Source: Oreocharis arfaki (lineage: Eukaryota; Chordata; Aves; Passeriformes; Paramythiidae). Taken from it: DNA of 64,000 bases. The DNA lies in assembly GCA_013398015.1 (NCBI GenBank), contig VZRR01003267.1:128950-192949 (forward strand). The letters are read 5' to 3'. The notes under the pieces were generated by a model. That model did not search any database, was not told the DNA's origin, and worked only from the letters and a program-made list of their open reading frames with translations. Below, piece by piece: positions 1 through 11,542 of the stretch. Position 1 is the stretch's first letter, and each line of letters starts with the position of its first letter. Both the position numbers and the translations under genes were made by a program.

Positions 1-196
1 GTCTTTTTTAATTTCATTTCTCTCTGATCCTGCATTCGTTTGTCTGCTGTGTGCAGCAGTATTATTAGCTGTAGTCTATTTTTCAACTGGCTATAAAAAT
101 TCAGCTTTTAAATTACCTCCTGGTCCAACTCCTCTTCCGATCATTGGTAACCTGCACTTGGTGGATCTTAGAAGGCAAGATAAATCACTAATGAAG
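1..196 (+). CDS. CYP2W1: CYP2W exon 1 (5' end cut by window)
   Basis: The frame starts at base 2 and runs 65 codons to AAG at 194-196, followed by donor GTAGGA. It encodes the N-terminal signal-anchor, rich in Leu, Val, Ala and Phe at residues 10-27, a short polar linker, and the Pro-rich hinge KLPPGP that positions the catalytic domain on the ER membrane. No in-frame ATG is present. Base 1 is G in the position of a third codon base, so the initiator ATG could straddle the window edge, giving a 500-residue protein (human CYP2W1 is about 490). Phase 0 end, as in other CYP2 genes. Confidence 0.88.
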
Positions 197-2043
197 GTAG
201 GACAAAAAAACCCTAACCCAGACCCTCATGGATTTTAAAGCTGCCTGGGATGTGTCAGTGACAACTTTTTGTCTTTTTTAATTCAAACTAAATTGTAAAG
301 GTGTGAAAATTGCTTTATAATATCTTTCTGGGCTTCTTCTAGTCAATGTCTGTGTTGATGCAATGTAATTTAGGAGCAATCAACCATTAAAAAAAGACCT
401 CTGGGTAATATGGGATTTCTTCATGTAATTGTGATGATGTACATGAAGTCTATAATGCTTGTGGGATTTGAAATATTAATTTGACAGCTTGGACACCCAG
501 AAATCTTCTAAAGTATTAGGATATAACTAACATGAATTAAATTGCTTCCCTCCCCTGTGCCCTGGAGATCTGGCAAGAGGAATTCCACAACGCAGTGACC
601 CCAAAACTGCCGCGGAGAGGGCCAGATCCAGATGCTCCGTTGCAAAATCCCTTTCGCTCTGGATGAACGGGACATGCATTAAAGCCTAGAAGGCAGTGCA
701 AGAGAGAGCCGGGAAGGCTGTGCTCAGGAGCCAGAGGGAATAACCTGTGAGCTCTTCCACTAAGCTGTAATTAGGGTAACTTACCCCACTCACGGTGGTA
801 AACTGCCCTTGTGTGCAGGACGAGGCTGTTCCTGGTGCTGCCGGGCATTCCCGCCTGGCTTTGGAGACAGCTTCCCCGGGGCTGACCCACGCCGGGGTCA
901 CGGAGAGAGTGAGCAAACAGGCGGTGGGGGGGTCACAGCCGGCTGTCCACAGGGCTCCTGTGGCACCAGTGCTCAGCAAACACGGGCTGTGCTGCGGGAG
1001 CAGCCGCTGGGGGTTCCTGCTGCCACGGGGTGAGGCTCCAGCACCTGGAGCTGTTACGGGCAATGTCAGGGTTGGGGTCAGTTTACCCAGCAGGGCTGGG
1101 CAGATGCTGCTGCAGCCTCTGAACGGCGCTTTGGAATTACCTCCGCACGCTTTTGTCCCTTGCTAGGCTGTGTCTGGTGTTGCCTACGCTTGCCTTCGCT
1201 TTGGGATTACTCCAGAGGGGTTATCCCTCCATCTCACCCCACAGAGAGCGGGAAATGGTGCTCGCACTAAGCAGCTGGCACCGGCTGGGGTTTGTTGGGT
1301 GGGCACTGCTGGGTGCTGCCTTTGTCCTGTGCAAGATACACCGCTCCTCTGGTCTAGCAGCAGGATGCAGGAGTGCTTTAGGACATCAGGAGCATCAGAC
1401 CAAAGCTTTCCTCTGTGACAGCATCATTACTTGTACTGAACTGCCTTCTCTTTTTTGGTCTTTCTCTGGTTCGCCAACTTTTGTTGCCATTTGAGGTCCA
1501 GTCTTTAACTCTGGGTGGGTTTTTTTTTGTTTTTCATTTATTTTCTCCTTAACAGCAAAAACAGATTAGTGATGCACTGATGGGGTGGGGGCTCTTTCAT
1601 AGCAAGAAGCCTGAATTCCATAGAGATGCCAGTGAGGCATCCGTACAAAATGCCTCATGTTTGACCATGACAAGCTCTGGCTCACAGGTGCCCTTCTGCA
1701 GGTAGTGCCTCTGCAGCCATTCCCAGCAGGATCTCAGGGTGAAAAACGTCCTTTCAGAAAGCAAGGGCTGTTCCATGCATGTTCCCTCCCTTCCTGACCA
1801 TCACAGCTCGCCTCTTCTTTCAGCTTGCAGAAAAATACGGCCCCATCTTCACCCTCCACTTTGGGTTCCAGAAAGTTGTGGTCCTGACCGGGTACGAAGT
1901 TGTGCGGGAGGCGCTTGTGAACTACACAGAGGAGTTTGTAGACAGACCATCCATCCCAATATTTGACCAAATTCAGAACGGAAACGGTACTAGAGCAATG
2001 AGTGGGGGTGCGTGGGAGGGATGACACTGTCACTTAGTGCCCG

Positions 2044-2082
<39 letters not shown>

Positions 2083-5000
2083 GGCACAGCCTAACTGCGG
2101 GTCCCCTGAGCCCAGCTTTTAAACATCCCCCTTGGGCCCTTCTGAAGCCAACAGAAAATATTTGGCTTTCCTTCTACGCAATGACTCCTGGCTTTCCATC
2201 GTTTTTGCTGACGCACTTGCAGCCCATCCATATCCTAAAAGTCAAAGGGTGGGAGGGGTGGGATTGTTAAAGGCACTGTGGTAGGTGTGGGGTTAATCTC
2301 TGTGAGCTGTGGGTGCCAGCGGCTCGCTGTCACTGCCGCGTTTACGAACCCTCCACACGTTTCCAGGAGACTTTGGACTTACCTGGCTTGGCTGTTCAGA
2401 GCTGTCAGGCTTTTCCCTTTCTCCCACTGCCTTTGTCGTGTCAGTTCCCACGCCTTTGCCTCCCCACAAATGTTCTTGGGCTGACCAGCCTGAAACAGGT
2501 TCAGGCAGAAGCAAGAGGCTGAGGCTGGAAATTCACCCCCACAAACAATCCCATAGTTTTGCCAAGGTAACTTTCCACCCCTGACTATTTCAGAGGACTT
2601 TTTGCTTTGTCCATCCTCTGCCTCATCTGAGGCTTTAGCTTTGAGAACCAAAAGGCAGCTTTATGTGCTGGTCACAGGCTGAAGTTGGGATTGGAATTAG
2701 AAGTTAAAATACCCAGGCATAATATCAATAGATGAATTTATTGCTACATAAATAAAAGGAATTGATAGGGAGAGAGGTATTTTTTCGGAGCTAATTTACA
2801 TGTAAAACATCCCTGTGGGAGACTACCAGTATTGCACCATAAGCCCTTTCACATTTACCTTCTCAGCCCAAGTCTGAGGCACTTAGAGCTGACCCAAAGA
2901 TGGAAGTTCTCAGGGGCTGTTAAGCAACAATGGTCAAAAATTTTCCCATGAAACATTTTTTTCTTCAGAAAATGCCAATTTGTTGACTGTTAAGATGGTC
3001 TCAGAAAAGAAATTTCATCTCTATGTGAAATAGCATAAATTAAAGAAAAATTAAAAATTGAAGTTTAGAAATTTGCTTTGACATTTTTAGAGCAAAAAGT
3101 TTTGCTATCCATATTAAAACTACACTGCTTTAAAACAGAAAAGCAAACATATTTAAAAGCCTCACAGCCATGATGAAGATGTGAAGTGATGGCATACAGC
3201 TTTTCAACTGACCACAGTCTGAGATAGTTTTTGGATTACTGGCCCAGCCAATAATCAATTCCAGCATGCTGACGGGATGAAATAGCCATCCCTGCTTGGA
3301 GGTGCTAGAGATCACCGAGGCATGAGGTCAGAAACCTCCCCAAAAATGTCAGTATTTTCACCACTGCTGAAAATACAGCACTGCTGGGAATCTCAGTAAA
3401 ACAGTTTAGGCTTGAGGAGACTGAATTATCCCATCCCACAGAGACAAATTACCTTTATGACTAGAATAGGATGAAGGGAGAAGCTTCAGAGACACAGGAT
3501 TGCTGTTGCTTGAGGCCTCAGACTTGCAACCAGTGGGGTTAAAAATGTCCCGTGATTGACTCAGACCAACATCTCCCCCCAGCTCTACAGCCAAGCCACA
3601 TAGGACTGAAAGCCACACCTGCCCATCTGCCACTCAGGAGAGGGCTGGGGTAACTGGGCTGGGAGGGAGCTTGCCTTTCCCAAACTACAGGCTCAGCGAG
3701 ACTGGGAGGATGGAGCTGAGAGGATACAGGGACAAGACACACGGAAAAGGGAGACCTTTAGTCCCTAAATCCGTGGGAAAACGGGCAGCAGAAACACCCA
3801 CGGAGCTCCCTGCTCACCCAGTGCCCTGCCTGGTGTGGTGTGGGGGGCTCCTCCGTGCCTGAGCCCAGCACATTTCTCATGGGCTCCCCAGGTCTGTTCT
3901 TCTCCATCGGGGAGCTGTGGAGGACAACGCGGAGATTCACCGTGTCCAGCATGCGCAACCTCGGCATGGGGAAGCAAATGATCGAAGGCAGGATTTTCGA
4001 GGAGCTTCACCTCCTCATCGAGATGATCAAATCCTTCAAAGGTGAGCTGGGGATGACCCTGGGGCTGTCCAGCCTCGTGAGTGTCACAGCTGCTCCACGT
4101 CTCATGGCCTTCCCATCCCGCTCCTGCTGCAGGGGAACCTTTCAGCCTGCCGACCTTCAACTGCGCTCCCATCAACGTCACCTTCGTCATGCTCTTTGGG
4201 GACAGGTTTGACTACAAGGACCCAACATTTCTCACTCTCTTAAGACTCATAGATGAAATTATGATTCTTCTCGGATCCCCGTATTTAAACGTAAGTAGCC
4301 TGTCCCACAGATAAACAATTTTTTTTTTTTACACCGCCGTGTGAGCCACACCAACCACAGGATTTACTTCAGCAGCTTTCAAACGTTCAGAACCAGCCAT
4401 CACACCTAAAACGTGACAGTTCTCCGCATGCCACTTTGGTCACCAACATTTGCTGCCAGATTCCCCTTGCCTACTTTCGTTTTGACCACCCTGCACATTT
4501 GTGTGAGGCTAAAATAAAAACTGAACCGTGGTTATTTCAGCTTATAAAAATCTGTCCGGGAAGTCCCTGGGATGCTGAGATATTACTACTAAATTCAAAA
4601 CTCTACTGACACGTTGTGCCTTAGGAAAAAGCTGTTTCAGCATGTGCCGAGGTGATTCTGTGTGATGTTTCTGCAGGCCTAATGCTTCTCCTTTTTAATT
4701 TCTCATCAGTATTTCAATTTCTACCCGTTCCTTGGATTTCTTTTCAAAACCCACAAGATTATGCTCAAGAAAATCGAAGATGTGCGAGCCATTTTAAGGC
4801 AATACATGAAGGCGAGCAGGGAGGATATCAATGAGAACAGTGTGAGGAGCTACATCGATGCGCTGGTATTCAAGCAACAAGAGGTATTGGACTGCTTAGC
4901 TCTGCTGGCTGCTTGCAATGTCTCCTTTGGATTTTCTAGCTGAAACACTTGCTGAGTCTTGATTTCAGTCCTGTCACGTAAATCTATTGAAATCCATGCT

Positions 5001-7994
5001 GTTATTCCAGTGGTATTTAAATCAGATGACAGCCTCTTACAATTGGTACATTTTTCCATCAAAATTAAGATACAAAAGCTACTCTCGGTCCACTCCTGAA
5101 ATACCAGCACTAATAATGTGAGATCAACTACTTGCTCCTAGTAGAAAAATGCATGAATTCACATGAAAGCTGACTCTGCCTTTCTTTTTATGAAAACAAA
5201 TCAATTAATCATTGATACTGTTGCTCCATCAAGATGAATGATCCCCTTAAAGTACTTGAATGATAAATCATCAGTACAAGTCCTAACCCTGCCCTGTATC
5301 TTACTTAGCAGAGGCCCGGCAGTTTCACACATCAGTTGATTTCATTCAACACATAATATCTGGGCTCTGAGCTTTTTCTTCCCTCCAGCTGGATCCAGGC
5401 TGACCTTAGGCACTAAGTATTCTACTCAGCTGTGTGGAGGAGGAGTTAGCACAGTTCTAAAGCCCAGGCAGAAATGGCCTGAAAGGTGATTTTGAGCATT
5501 GCTAGGGATTCAAACCTGGCCTGGGGCAGGAGGAGTCCCTCAGAGGTAGGATTAGCTGAATCTGCTTCTGTACAGGGCAGAGACTGGGCTCTTCCCAAGC
5601 CTGCAAGGCTGAGTCAGTGAGCAGCACCTGGCTCTGGGTTTCAGCCTGCTTCCAGGGGAGCATTGAACCAAAACTCCCCCCCGAACCTTCCATCGGTGGT
5701 GCTCCATCTCTGGTGGATGCTGGGAATCCAAGATCAGGTCTATTTTACCACCCACTTCACAACCACGAGACCACAGCCAGCAGTGCTGTGGGTTATGCAG
5801 TATTTCCCAAGCTTGCTGAATACTCAGACTGACGGTTTTATGACTCCTCTCACTTCTTGTGTTTTCCAAGGAGAAGAACAAGAAAGACAGCCTCTTCCAT
5901 GATGACAACTTAATGGCATCCATTCTCGACCTGGTCATGGCTGGGACAGAGACCATTGCCACCACGCTCCAGTGGTCCATCCTGCTCATGATGAAATACC
6001 CAGAGATTCAAAGTGAGCAGCTTTTACCTACTCCATCCATGGCAAGGCAGAAATGGGGAAGGGAGAGGCCAGGCCTCAGATCCACAGCAGCTCTTTTGCT
6101 TGAAGAGCTGAATCCTATCCCTCCTGTGTAAGGAATCCCTAATGTAATGAGGGACTGATCAAAGTCACAATAAAATAGCCCCTCTGACTTGCTAGGAGAG
6201 AGGATGAGTGGAGATCATGGTATGATGCTGAGGAAACAATACATCCACGTGCCTGAATTAAACACAGCGCAGGGAAACCCACACTGCTGCTTTAAGAACC
6301 CTCTCTCTCTCCAAACTCTGGAAGAATGGTTTTTTTTCTCCCCCCAAACCAAATCCAAGGAGGGAGTTGGCTTCCCTGCTGGGACACATCCCTTTTGTTT
6401 GCTCCTTCCAGAAAAGGTTCAGGAGGAGATTGGGAGAACGGTCAAAGCTGGGAGCTGGGCCACGTACGAGGACAGGAAGAACATGCCCTACACCAACGCG
6501 GTGCTGCACGAGGTGCAGAGGTTCGTCACCCTCCTGCCACACGTGCCCCGCTGCACTGCTGTGGACACCCACTTCAGGGGCTACTTCCTTCCCAAGGTAG
6601 GTGACTGCTCCCTCCCAGGAATCCAACACCCTCCCCAGCTTCGCCAGTGCCACTGGAGAATGGTTTCTCCGGAGGGAATTACAGGACAGAGTCCAAAACC
6701 ATGCCCAGAAGAGTTTCTATATTGAGCCCAGACTGTGTCACAGGACTCAGTCCAGTCCCTCTCATGCTCAAGACTTCCTCACTCCATGAGCAACCCTGGT
6801 TTACCTCCTTGCTGCCATCTGCACAGTGAAGTATCTGCCAGAGAACTTGCAGGATCTTCCCTTCCACTTGAGGTTTTCACAGCACCATGTGGGGTTTGGC
6901 TTCAATCCTTGGCACTGGTGGGACTATCCCACTGATGTCTCTCTGTGGGCTCATGGGATAAAACCCTCATGGTCTCCACCTACCCCAGGTGGAGCAAATC
7001 TCCTGGGACACCAAAGTCTGTGTGAGAAAATGAACCAAAACAGAGCACTTTGCTATCTCTTGTGCCTTCGTGTACTTTTCTTCCAGGGTATAATTGTAAT
7101 CCCATCACTTACCTCAGTGCTGCTGGATAAGACACAATGGGAGACACCACATCAGTTCAACCCCAACCACTTTCTCGATGCTGAAGGGAATTTTGTAAAG
7201 AAAGGAGCTTTCCTGCCCTTCTCCACAGGTAACGAAAGGGCTGCTCTGCACAGAGATGGGGCCATGGCATGGCCATTTCATTACAAGACACACTAATGAG
7301 GTCTTCATGTCTAAATACTGCCCTTAACTCAGTCAATAAGCAACCAGACAGCTGAATGGAATCAATTATTCTGCATGTGGGCAAATGGCTGCTCTCAGAG
7401 CACAGCTCTCCCACTGCTAAATGTAGCACAAAGAAGGGTGGTAAAGAAGGAACACACTCTTTTCTAAAAGTGGGATGTGAGGATATATTCCACAGGAAAA
7501 GTGAGTTCCAAACCATTCCACTTTGGAAGGAGGTGGCATTCTTCTATCAGGCTGCTTTTCAACAGAAAAGGTTAAGGATGCTGAGAGGGTTGGAAGAGCT
7601 AAGGAGAGGAGAGTGCACACCGTAAATGCGAAAGGACCAGGCAGGAACCTTGAGCAACACAGGCCCCTCTACTCCAAAATGCTTTAGTGCATTTCAAGGC
7701 TTCGCTCCTGCTCCCATTGCAACATCTCGGATGCTAATGCGTCCATGGCAAACATTCCAGTTGGGTTTTTCCCTCCGGTAAAACACTCTGCTTTCACCTG
7801 CAGGGCGACGGAACTGCATCGGGGAAAGCCTGGCCAAGATGGAGCTGTTTGTCTTCTTCGTGGGGTTGCTCCAAACATTTACATTCCGACCCCAGCCGGG
7901 AGTTTCAGAGTCTGACTTGGACCTCACCGTCCCCCAAACGACTTTCACATTAAGGCCTCAGCCCCAGGCAACCTGTGCTGTCCTGCGGGAATAG
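1..7994 (+). CDS. CYP2W1: Cytochrome P450 family 2 subfamily W gene (CYP2W1-like), nine exons
   Basis: Seen: nine coding exons (1-196, 1824-1986, 3892-4041, 4133-4290, 4710-4883, 5871-6012, 6412-6596, 7087-7228, 7804-7994), all introns GT-AG, phases continuous, 499 visible codons plus TAG. Residues are numbered from the first full codon. They show a hydrophobic N-terminal anchor (about 10-27), PPGP hinge (39-42), helix C WxxxR (W129, R133), I-helix AGTET (304-308), K-helix ExxR (E361, R364), meander P410/F413/P415/F418 and heme loop FSTGRRNCIG (434-443, axial ligand Cys441). Known: CYP2 enzymes are ER-bound heme monooxygenases fed by P450 reductase. Human CYP2W1 is an orphan-type enzyme reported to act on lipids and retinoids. 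Exons 2, 3, 6 and 8 have the classic CYP2 lengths (163, 150, 142, 142). Subfamily W is inferred from close similarity throughout and from the neighbouring C7orf50. Birds may carry more than one CYP2W gene, so the exact number is less certain. No inactivating change was seen. Confidence 0.93.
197..1823 (+). other. CYP2W intron 1
   Basis: A 1.6-kb intron bounded by GTAGGA and TTTCAG. The part around 790-1340 is GC-richer and open in several frames on both strands, but those frames have no recognisable domain. I see no additional exon, repeat family or RNA gene here. Confidence 0.75.
1824..1986 (+). CDS. CYP2W1: CYP2W exon 2
   Basis: 163 bp, acceptor TTTCAG at 1818-1823, donor GT at 1987, ends in phase 1. 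Encodes visible residues 66-119, beginning LAEKYGPIFTLHFG. This is the A-helix/beta-1 region, with the KYGP.FT and VVLTGYE.V.EAL pattern typical of CYP2 proteins. The length equals the standard CYP2 exon 2. Confidence 0.93.
1987..3891 (+). other. CYP2W intron 2
   Basis: A 1.9-kb intron bounded by GTACTA and CCCCAG. It contains the GAT microsatellite near its 5' end and an AT-rich stretch at about 2,700-3,130. Nothing else recognisable. Confidence 0.75.
2045..2080 (+). repeat. (GAT)12 trinucleotide microsatellite
   Basis: Twelve uninterrupted GAT units inside CYP2W intron 2, starting 58 bp after the exon 2 donor. A perfect repeat of this length is likely polymorphic. No coding role, since exon 2 ends upstream. 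Confidence 0.95.
3892..4041 (+). CDS. CYP2W1: CYP2W exon 3
   Basis: 150 bp, acceptor CCCCAG, donor GTGAGC at 4042, phase 1 in and phase 1 out. Encodes residues 120-169 including GLFFSIGELWRTTRRF. Trp129 and Arg133 form the helix C WxxxR motif that contacts the heme propionate. The length matches the standard CYP2 exon 3. Confidence 0.94.
4133..4290 (+). CDS. CYP2W1: CYP2W exon 4
   Basis: 158 bp, acceptor CTGCAG, donor GTAAGT at 4291, ends in phase 0. Encodes residues about 170-222 with the segment INVTFVMLFGDRFDYKDP, matching the helix D-E and F region of CYP2 proteins. Intron 3, before it, is only 91 bp. The exon is three bases shorter than the commonest CYP2 exon 4 (161 bp). The frame is kept. 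Confidence 0.94.
4710..4883 (+). CDS. CYP2W1: CYP2W exon 5
   Basis: 174 bp, 58 whole codons (residues 223-280), acceptor CATCAG, donor GTATTG at 4884. Begins YFNFYPFLGF and contains LKKIEDVRAIL and SYIDAL, the helix G-H region of CYP2W-type proteins. It is the best match to the minus-strand relic at 13,110-13,280. Confidence 0.93.
5871..6012 (+). CDS. CYP2W1: CYP2W exon 6 (I helix)
   Basis: 142 bp, acceptor TTCCAAG, donor GTGAGC at 6013, phase 0 in and phase 1 out. Encodes residues 281-327 with LDLVMAGTETIATTLQW. The AGTET motif (304-308) supplies the acid-alcohol pair (Glu307, Thr308) used in oxygen activation. Standard CYP2 exon 6 length. Confidence 0.95.
6412..6596 (+). CDS. CYP2W1: CYP2W exon 7 (K helix)
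   Basis: 185 bp, acceptor CTTCCAG, donor GTAGGT at 6597, phase 1 in and phase 0 out. Encodes residues 328-389 with AVLHEVQRFVTLLPHVPRC. Glu361 and Arg364 form the ExxR salt-bridge pair and the following PHVPR is the usual CYP2 segment. Three bases shorter than the commonest CYP2 exon 7 (188 bp), in frame. Confidence 0.95.
7087..7228 (+). CDS. CYP2W1: CYP2W exon 8
   Basis: 142 bp, acceptor TTCCAG, donor GTAACG at 7229, phase 0 in and phase 1 out. Encodes residues 390-436, GIIVIPSLTSVLLD through FLPFST, including the meander P..F.P..F (P410, F413, P415, F418) and the start of the heme-binding loop. Standard CYP2 exon 8 length. Confidence 0.95.
7804..7994 (+). CDS. CYP2W1: CYP2W exon 9 (heme-cysteine loop and stop)
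   Basis: Acceptor CTGCAG at 7798-7803. Codes from GRRNCIGESLAKMELF to a TAG stop at 7992-7994. Cys441 is the axial heme thiolate, and the FxxGxRxCxG signature is complete when joined to exon 8. The C-terminal tail (TLRPQPQATCAVLRE) has the usual CYP2 length after the heme loop, so the end looks native. Confidence 0.95.
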
Positions 7995-9191
7995 CCACAG
8001 CAAGAGCACCCCAACCTTGCTCAAACTTGCCATCCCCCCCCCCTGCCACACCACCACATCCCCTTCCTGCTGTCCCCACCCACTCTCCCTCCACGGCTCC
8101 ATCCCCCCCACAGGCTGCTCTGTGCTCCCGTGCCGTGGGGGAGATGCAAATACAAACCACGGTGCTGACAATCACACCCCGCTCCTCAAGACAGACCGTG
8201 CACAGAGCTGATGAAGGGACCCAGCCGTGGGTCTGGGGGAGGGGATGCAGCCCATGAGCAGTAGGGGCAACACCCAGGCTCCCAAGGTTCACCACGTCAC
8301 AGAAATCTGCCCGGAATCCTGAGCAAGAACAAGCCACAGTTTGCTGGAAGCCACAGAACGACACCGTGGGTCACTCGCTTGAGCCACCCGCAGGTACCCC
8401 CTGAGCTTTTCCACAGCTCACAGCAAAATCCTACCAGGATTTCACCCACCAGGAAGCCAAGTCAAGCACCAAGAGTGAAAAAACAGATTGGTTCATGTGA
8501 TTTGAGGACTAAGTTATTCCTGCCTTGGAACAGCGCCCTGGAAGATGCCCCAGAGTCTGCAAACCTGTTCAGATAAGCAAGTGCTGCTACCAAGCTCAGG
8601 GCTGCTCTCCAGCCTGAACGAAACAGGAGCTACATTCCTCAGTTTGCAATTTAAATCATGAGGCCACATGAGATCTGTACCAGCATCCGGTCATAAAAGG
8701 CTAATGACACAGAAAAATAAACTACACCCACTGATAGTTTTATGCATCTCTGTCCTTCCTGACCTTGTTAAGTGGCAGCAAAGGCTGTTCCCTCTCTTCA
8801 GATATCCTGGTTGATGCTAAGAGCCCACACCAGCAGTCATTCCGGTGCTTGGGATGGTCTGGCCTTTGGAACCAGCCATGCAATTCCCCTGCAAATGCAG
8901 TCTAATTTCACAGTGCTTGTTTTGCACACACACACACATGCACAGAGAATTGGGATCAGGGATTAAATGAGACCTGGTTTTGGTTGGCTTCCTCTCCTCT
9001 GTAGCTCAGCCTGGCTGTCGTCTCTCTCTGTGGCACTTTTACATTCCATCATATCCCACAACCTTATTCCAGCTGACGTTTGGCTCAGGCAATTTCCCAC
9101 CCATTCATCTGCCTGTGACTTCCCACTCCTCCACATACGTTTTCTTATCATGTGCTTTATCATATCTTTTGTTTCCCCTTCATGGGAACCC
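7995..9191 (+). other. CYP2W 3' UTR / 3' flank
   Basis: 1.2 kb after the stop. A C-rich stretch (about 8,020-8,110) is followed by ordinary sequence with a short CA run near 8,930. No other exon seen. The length of the 3' UTR depends on which poly(A) signal is used. Confidence 0.5.
8716..8721 (+). promoter_or_regulatory. Candidate CYP2W poly(A) signal (proximal)
   Basis: AATAAA 722 bp after the CYP2W stop codon, on the sense strand. A plausible 3' UTR end, but it competes with a second hexamer at 9192. Confidence 0.4.
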
Positions 9192-9197
9192 AATAAA
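9192..9197 (+). promoter_or_regulatory. Candidate CYP2W poly(A) signal (distal)
   Basis: AATAAA about 1.2 kb after the stop, followed within about 20 bases by the GT/T-containing stretch TTTTAATCCCGTGTCC that could act as the downstream element. Choosing between this and the 8716 site needs transcript data. Confidence 0.4.
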
Positions 9198-9199
9198 GT

Positions 9200-11027
9200 T
9201 TTAATCCCGTGTCCTCATTACATTTCCTATGCCTGGCACCCAAATTTGCAGTACACAGAAATGCAAAAACCATGAAAGGTTGGTCCTGAGCCCAGAGTGA
9301 CAACAAATATAATGTTAGATATATCTCATGGGTGAGAAGTTCTGCACATGCTCATCCTAGAGAACACCAGCTCGACAGGAGACCCTCCATAGCTGCAGGG
9401 TGGTTTCACCAGGGCAAATTGCTCAGCTATGGGCTGAGTCAGCCTCAGTTCTTCACTTCTATGCCTCTTGCTTGCAGAGGCTGAACCAAAGGTTGCCACC
9501 ACAGCCTCACTGATGCTGGTGCTGGCTCTCAGCTCACTGCTTTGGACGGGAAGGCAAGGAGAGACAACAGGTAAAGCAACTGGGGAGCAAACCACATATA
9601 AACCATGTGAAGGAAGTTTTGGTCTTGATTAAATTAAAAAAAAAAACAAACAACTTTTGCCTTCGGCTTCAGAAAGGCCAGGACTGTTCCTGCTTTAACC
9701 CCTCCAAAAATAGTGTGAACTCCAAAGACAGATAAGGCAGCAATGCAGGGCTCCAGGGGTCAGCACTGGGCTGGGCTCAACTCTGCACGGCTTCACTGGT
9801 GGAACCTCAGACCTGCTCCCTTGCCACGGCCTCTTGGGTCCTCGGCTGTGAAGCAGAGAGATGAATCCCTTCCTCCACGGCACAGCAGCCTTCAGAGCTG
9901 CAAACATCGAAGGAAAACAGGTTCCTTTGAAAAATGCATCCTACTTGTGCCTGTGTCAGCAGATGGATAGAAGAGATCCCTCCCCAGCACACTGAGTTCC
10001 ACAGCTGAATATATCTCCACAAAATAAAGTGCCTCTCTCCCATCTATTCGCTCAGCCAAGCGATGGCAGAACATTGAATATGACCCAGCTATCTATTTAT
10101 CTTGCAGAAAACATCGGCTCTCAGTGGTGGAAATACCATTTCCACATTCCTCAGCGGCCCTGAGGGTCTTCCCTGCAGCTGCAAAACATGTTTGTGCCTT
10201 GCAACTCTCACCTGCATCGAAGGCAAACACCTTGGGGCAGGACAGGTGCCTCGATGCTTAGAGCCAGATCTGAACATCACCAACTCACTTCGTGGCTCAT
10301 GGCACTGGCAGCTGTCCCGCGGCCCAGCCTGCCACCCCCAGGGCTGTGTGCTCTTAGGACCAGGGGCTCCTGCCCTGAGAGGGGCAAGGATTGCAGCAAC
10401 TCCACCTGCAGCCCCTCTGCACTGGTCAGAGCAACGAGCACCGCACGCAATCTAATTCCTACTTTATTTTTGCCACGAGATGGCATCACGATCCCTCTGA
10501 GTCACAGCCAGCCCAGCCCCGTTGTCCTTACTGGGCTAAAACGCCCTGCCAGCACAAATTCGAGCTGGGGAAGGAGTCAGAACTAAGTCTTTAGGGTTTA
10601 TGCCCCCCTCCGTCCAACTGCATTCACCTGCTGCAAGGCTGGGTGCAAAGACACTCACTTCCCTGGAAGAAACATGTGGTGTGCAGGGGTTAAATTCATC
10701 GGGCATCTCCCATTTTCCCCGTTTTGCCTGGCAGCACAGGGGGGAGCAGAGGGATCCCTGCTGTTCCCCACAGCACAGCCACGCTCTGCTGCAGCATGTG
10801 GGGATGTCGCAAGCTCCTGCCTTGCCCGCTCAGCATTCCTCCCTGTGGGCTGCGTCTGGCAGCCAACTTCTTCCTCTGAACAACGAATTCCTGGGCTGCC
10901 ACGTGCCAATAAGACCCTTCACTAGTGAAGATACCCAGTTCACTGGAATTACTGACTAATATGTGATCTGGCTCCAACCCAGCAGGGTGGTGGGAACCCA
11001 GAGGTGCAATGGAGTGCTCAAAAACCA
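9200..11027. other. Intergenic interval, no gene recognised
   Basis: No frame on either strand resembles a known protein. I looked here on the minus strand for exons 8 and 9 of the CYP2W relic and found no match to the exon 8 or heme-loop sequence, so those parts appear lost or moved. Confidence 0.6.
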
Positions 11028-11142
11028 CATGGATACAGCACTTGAGCACGTGGCTTAGTGGTGAACACGGTGGTGGTGCCGGGGTTGATGGTTAGACTTG
11101 ATTATCTTAAAGGTCTTTTCCAACCTAAACAATTCTGTGATT
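11028..11142 (+). mobile_element. CR1 LINE 3'-end fragment
   Basis: A truncated copy of the CR1 non-LTR retrotransposon 3' end. The run GATTATCTTAAAGGTC followed by TTTTCCAACCTAAACAATTC and TGTGATT is the hallmark CR1 tail (consensus has GATGATCTTARAGGTC, TTTTCCAACC, then the ATTCTRTGATT 8-mer repeat). The upstream part, about 11,028-11,085, resembles the preceding CR1 UTR, with more divergence. No open reading frame remains. The 5' limit is approximate. Confidence 0.85.
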
Positions 11143-11542
11143 GAGCCACAGCAGTTGTTGGCTGTTCCCAAGTGATGAAGCAGAGGAAAGATGTGGGCCA
11201 GGTTCCCTTGCTGCCCAGATGCTCTCTACTGGCCTCCAGCAAGGCAGAGGCAATGTCCTGGTAGCTCAGGGGCAGCGCTGCTCTGCAGGGCATGAACAGC
11301 AGGGAGTGAAGAGAACAAGGACGGACTCCAGGGTATGAAGTCTGAGCTATGGGAAAAGGGAAGTTGCGTGCCAGACCCTGAAGTCACACTGGCATTGGAC
11401 TGGACTCGTAGGAGACGGGGGTTAAGGGAACTGGCTCTGCCCCCCAAAAGCCCTGTGCTTGAGGCTTGCCCACTGCTGGTGCTGTTCTGCCCCATGGGTC
11501 ACTGGTGTGCTGCACCCCTTTCATCTGGAGAGCAGCAAGTCC

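Noticed and set aside
2037..2270. Poly-Met frame over the GAT array
   Set aside because: It is a translation of a microsatellite within an intron.
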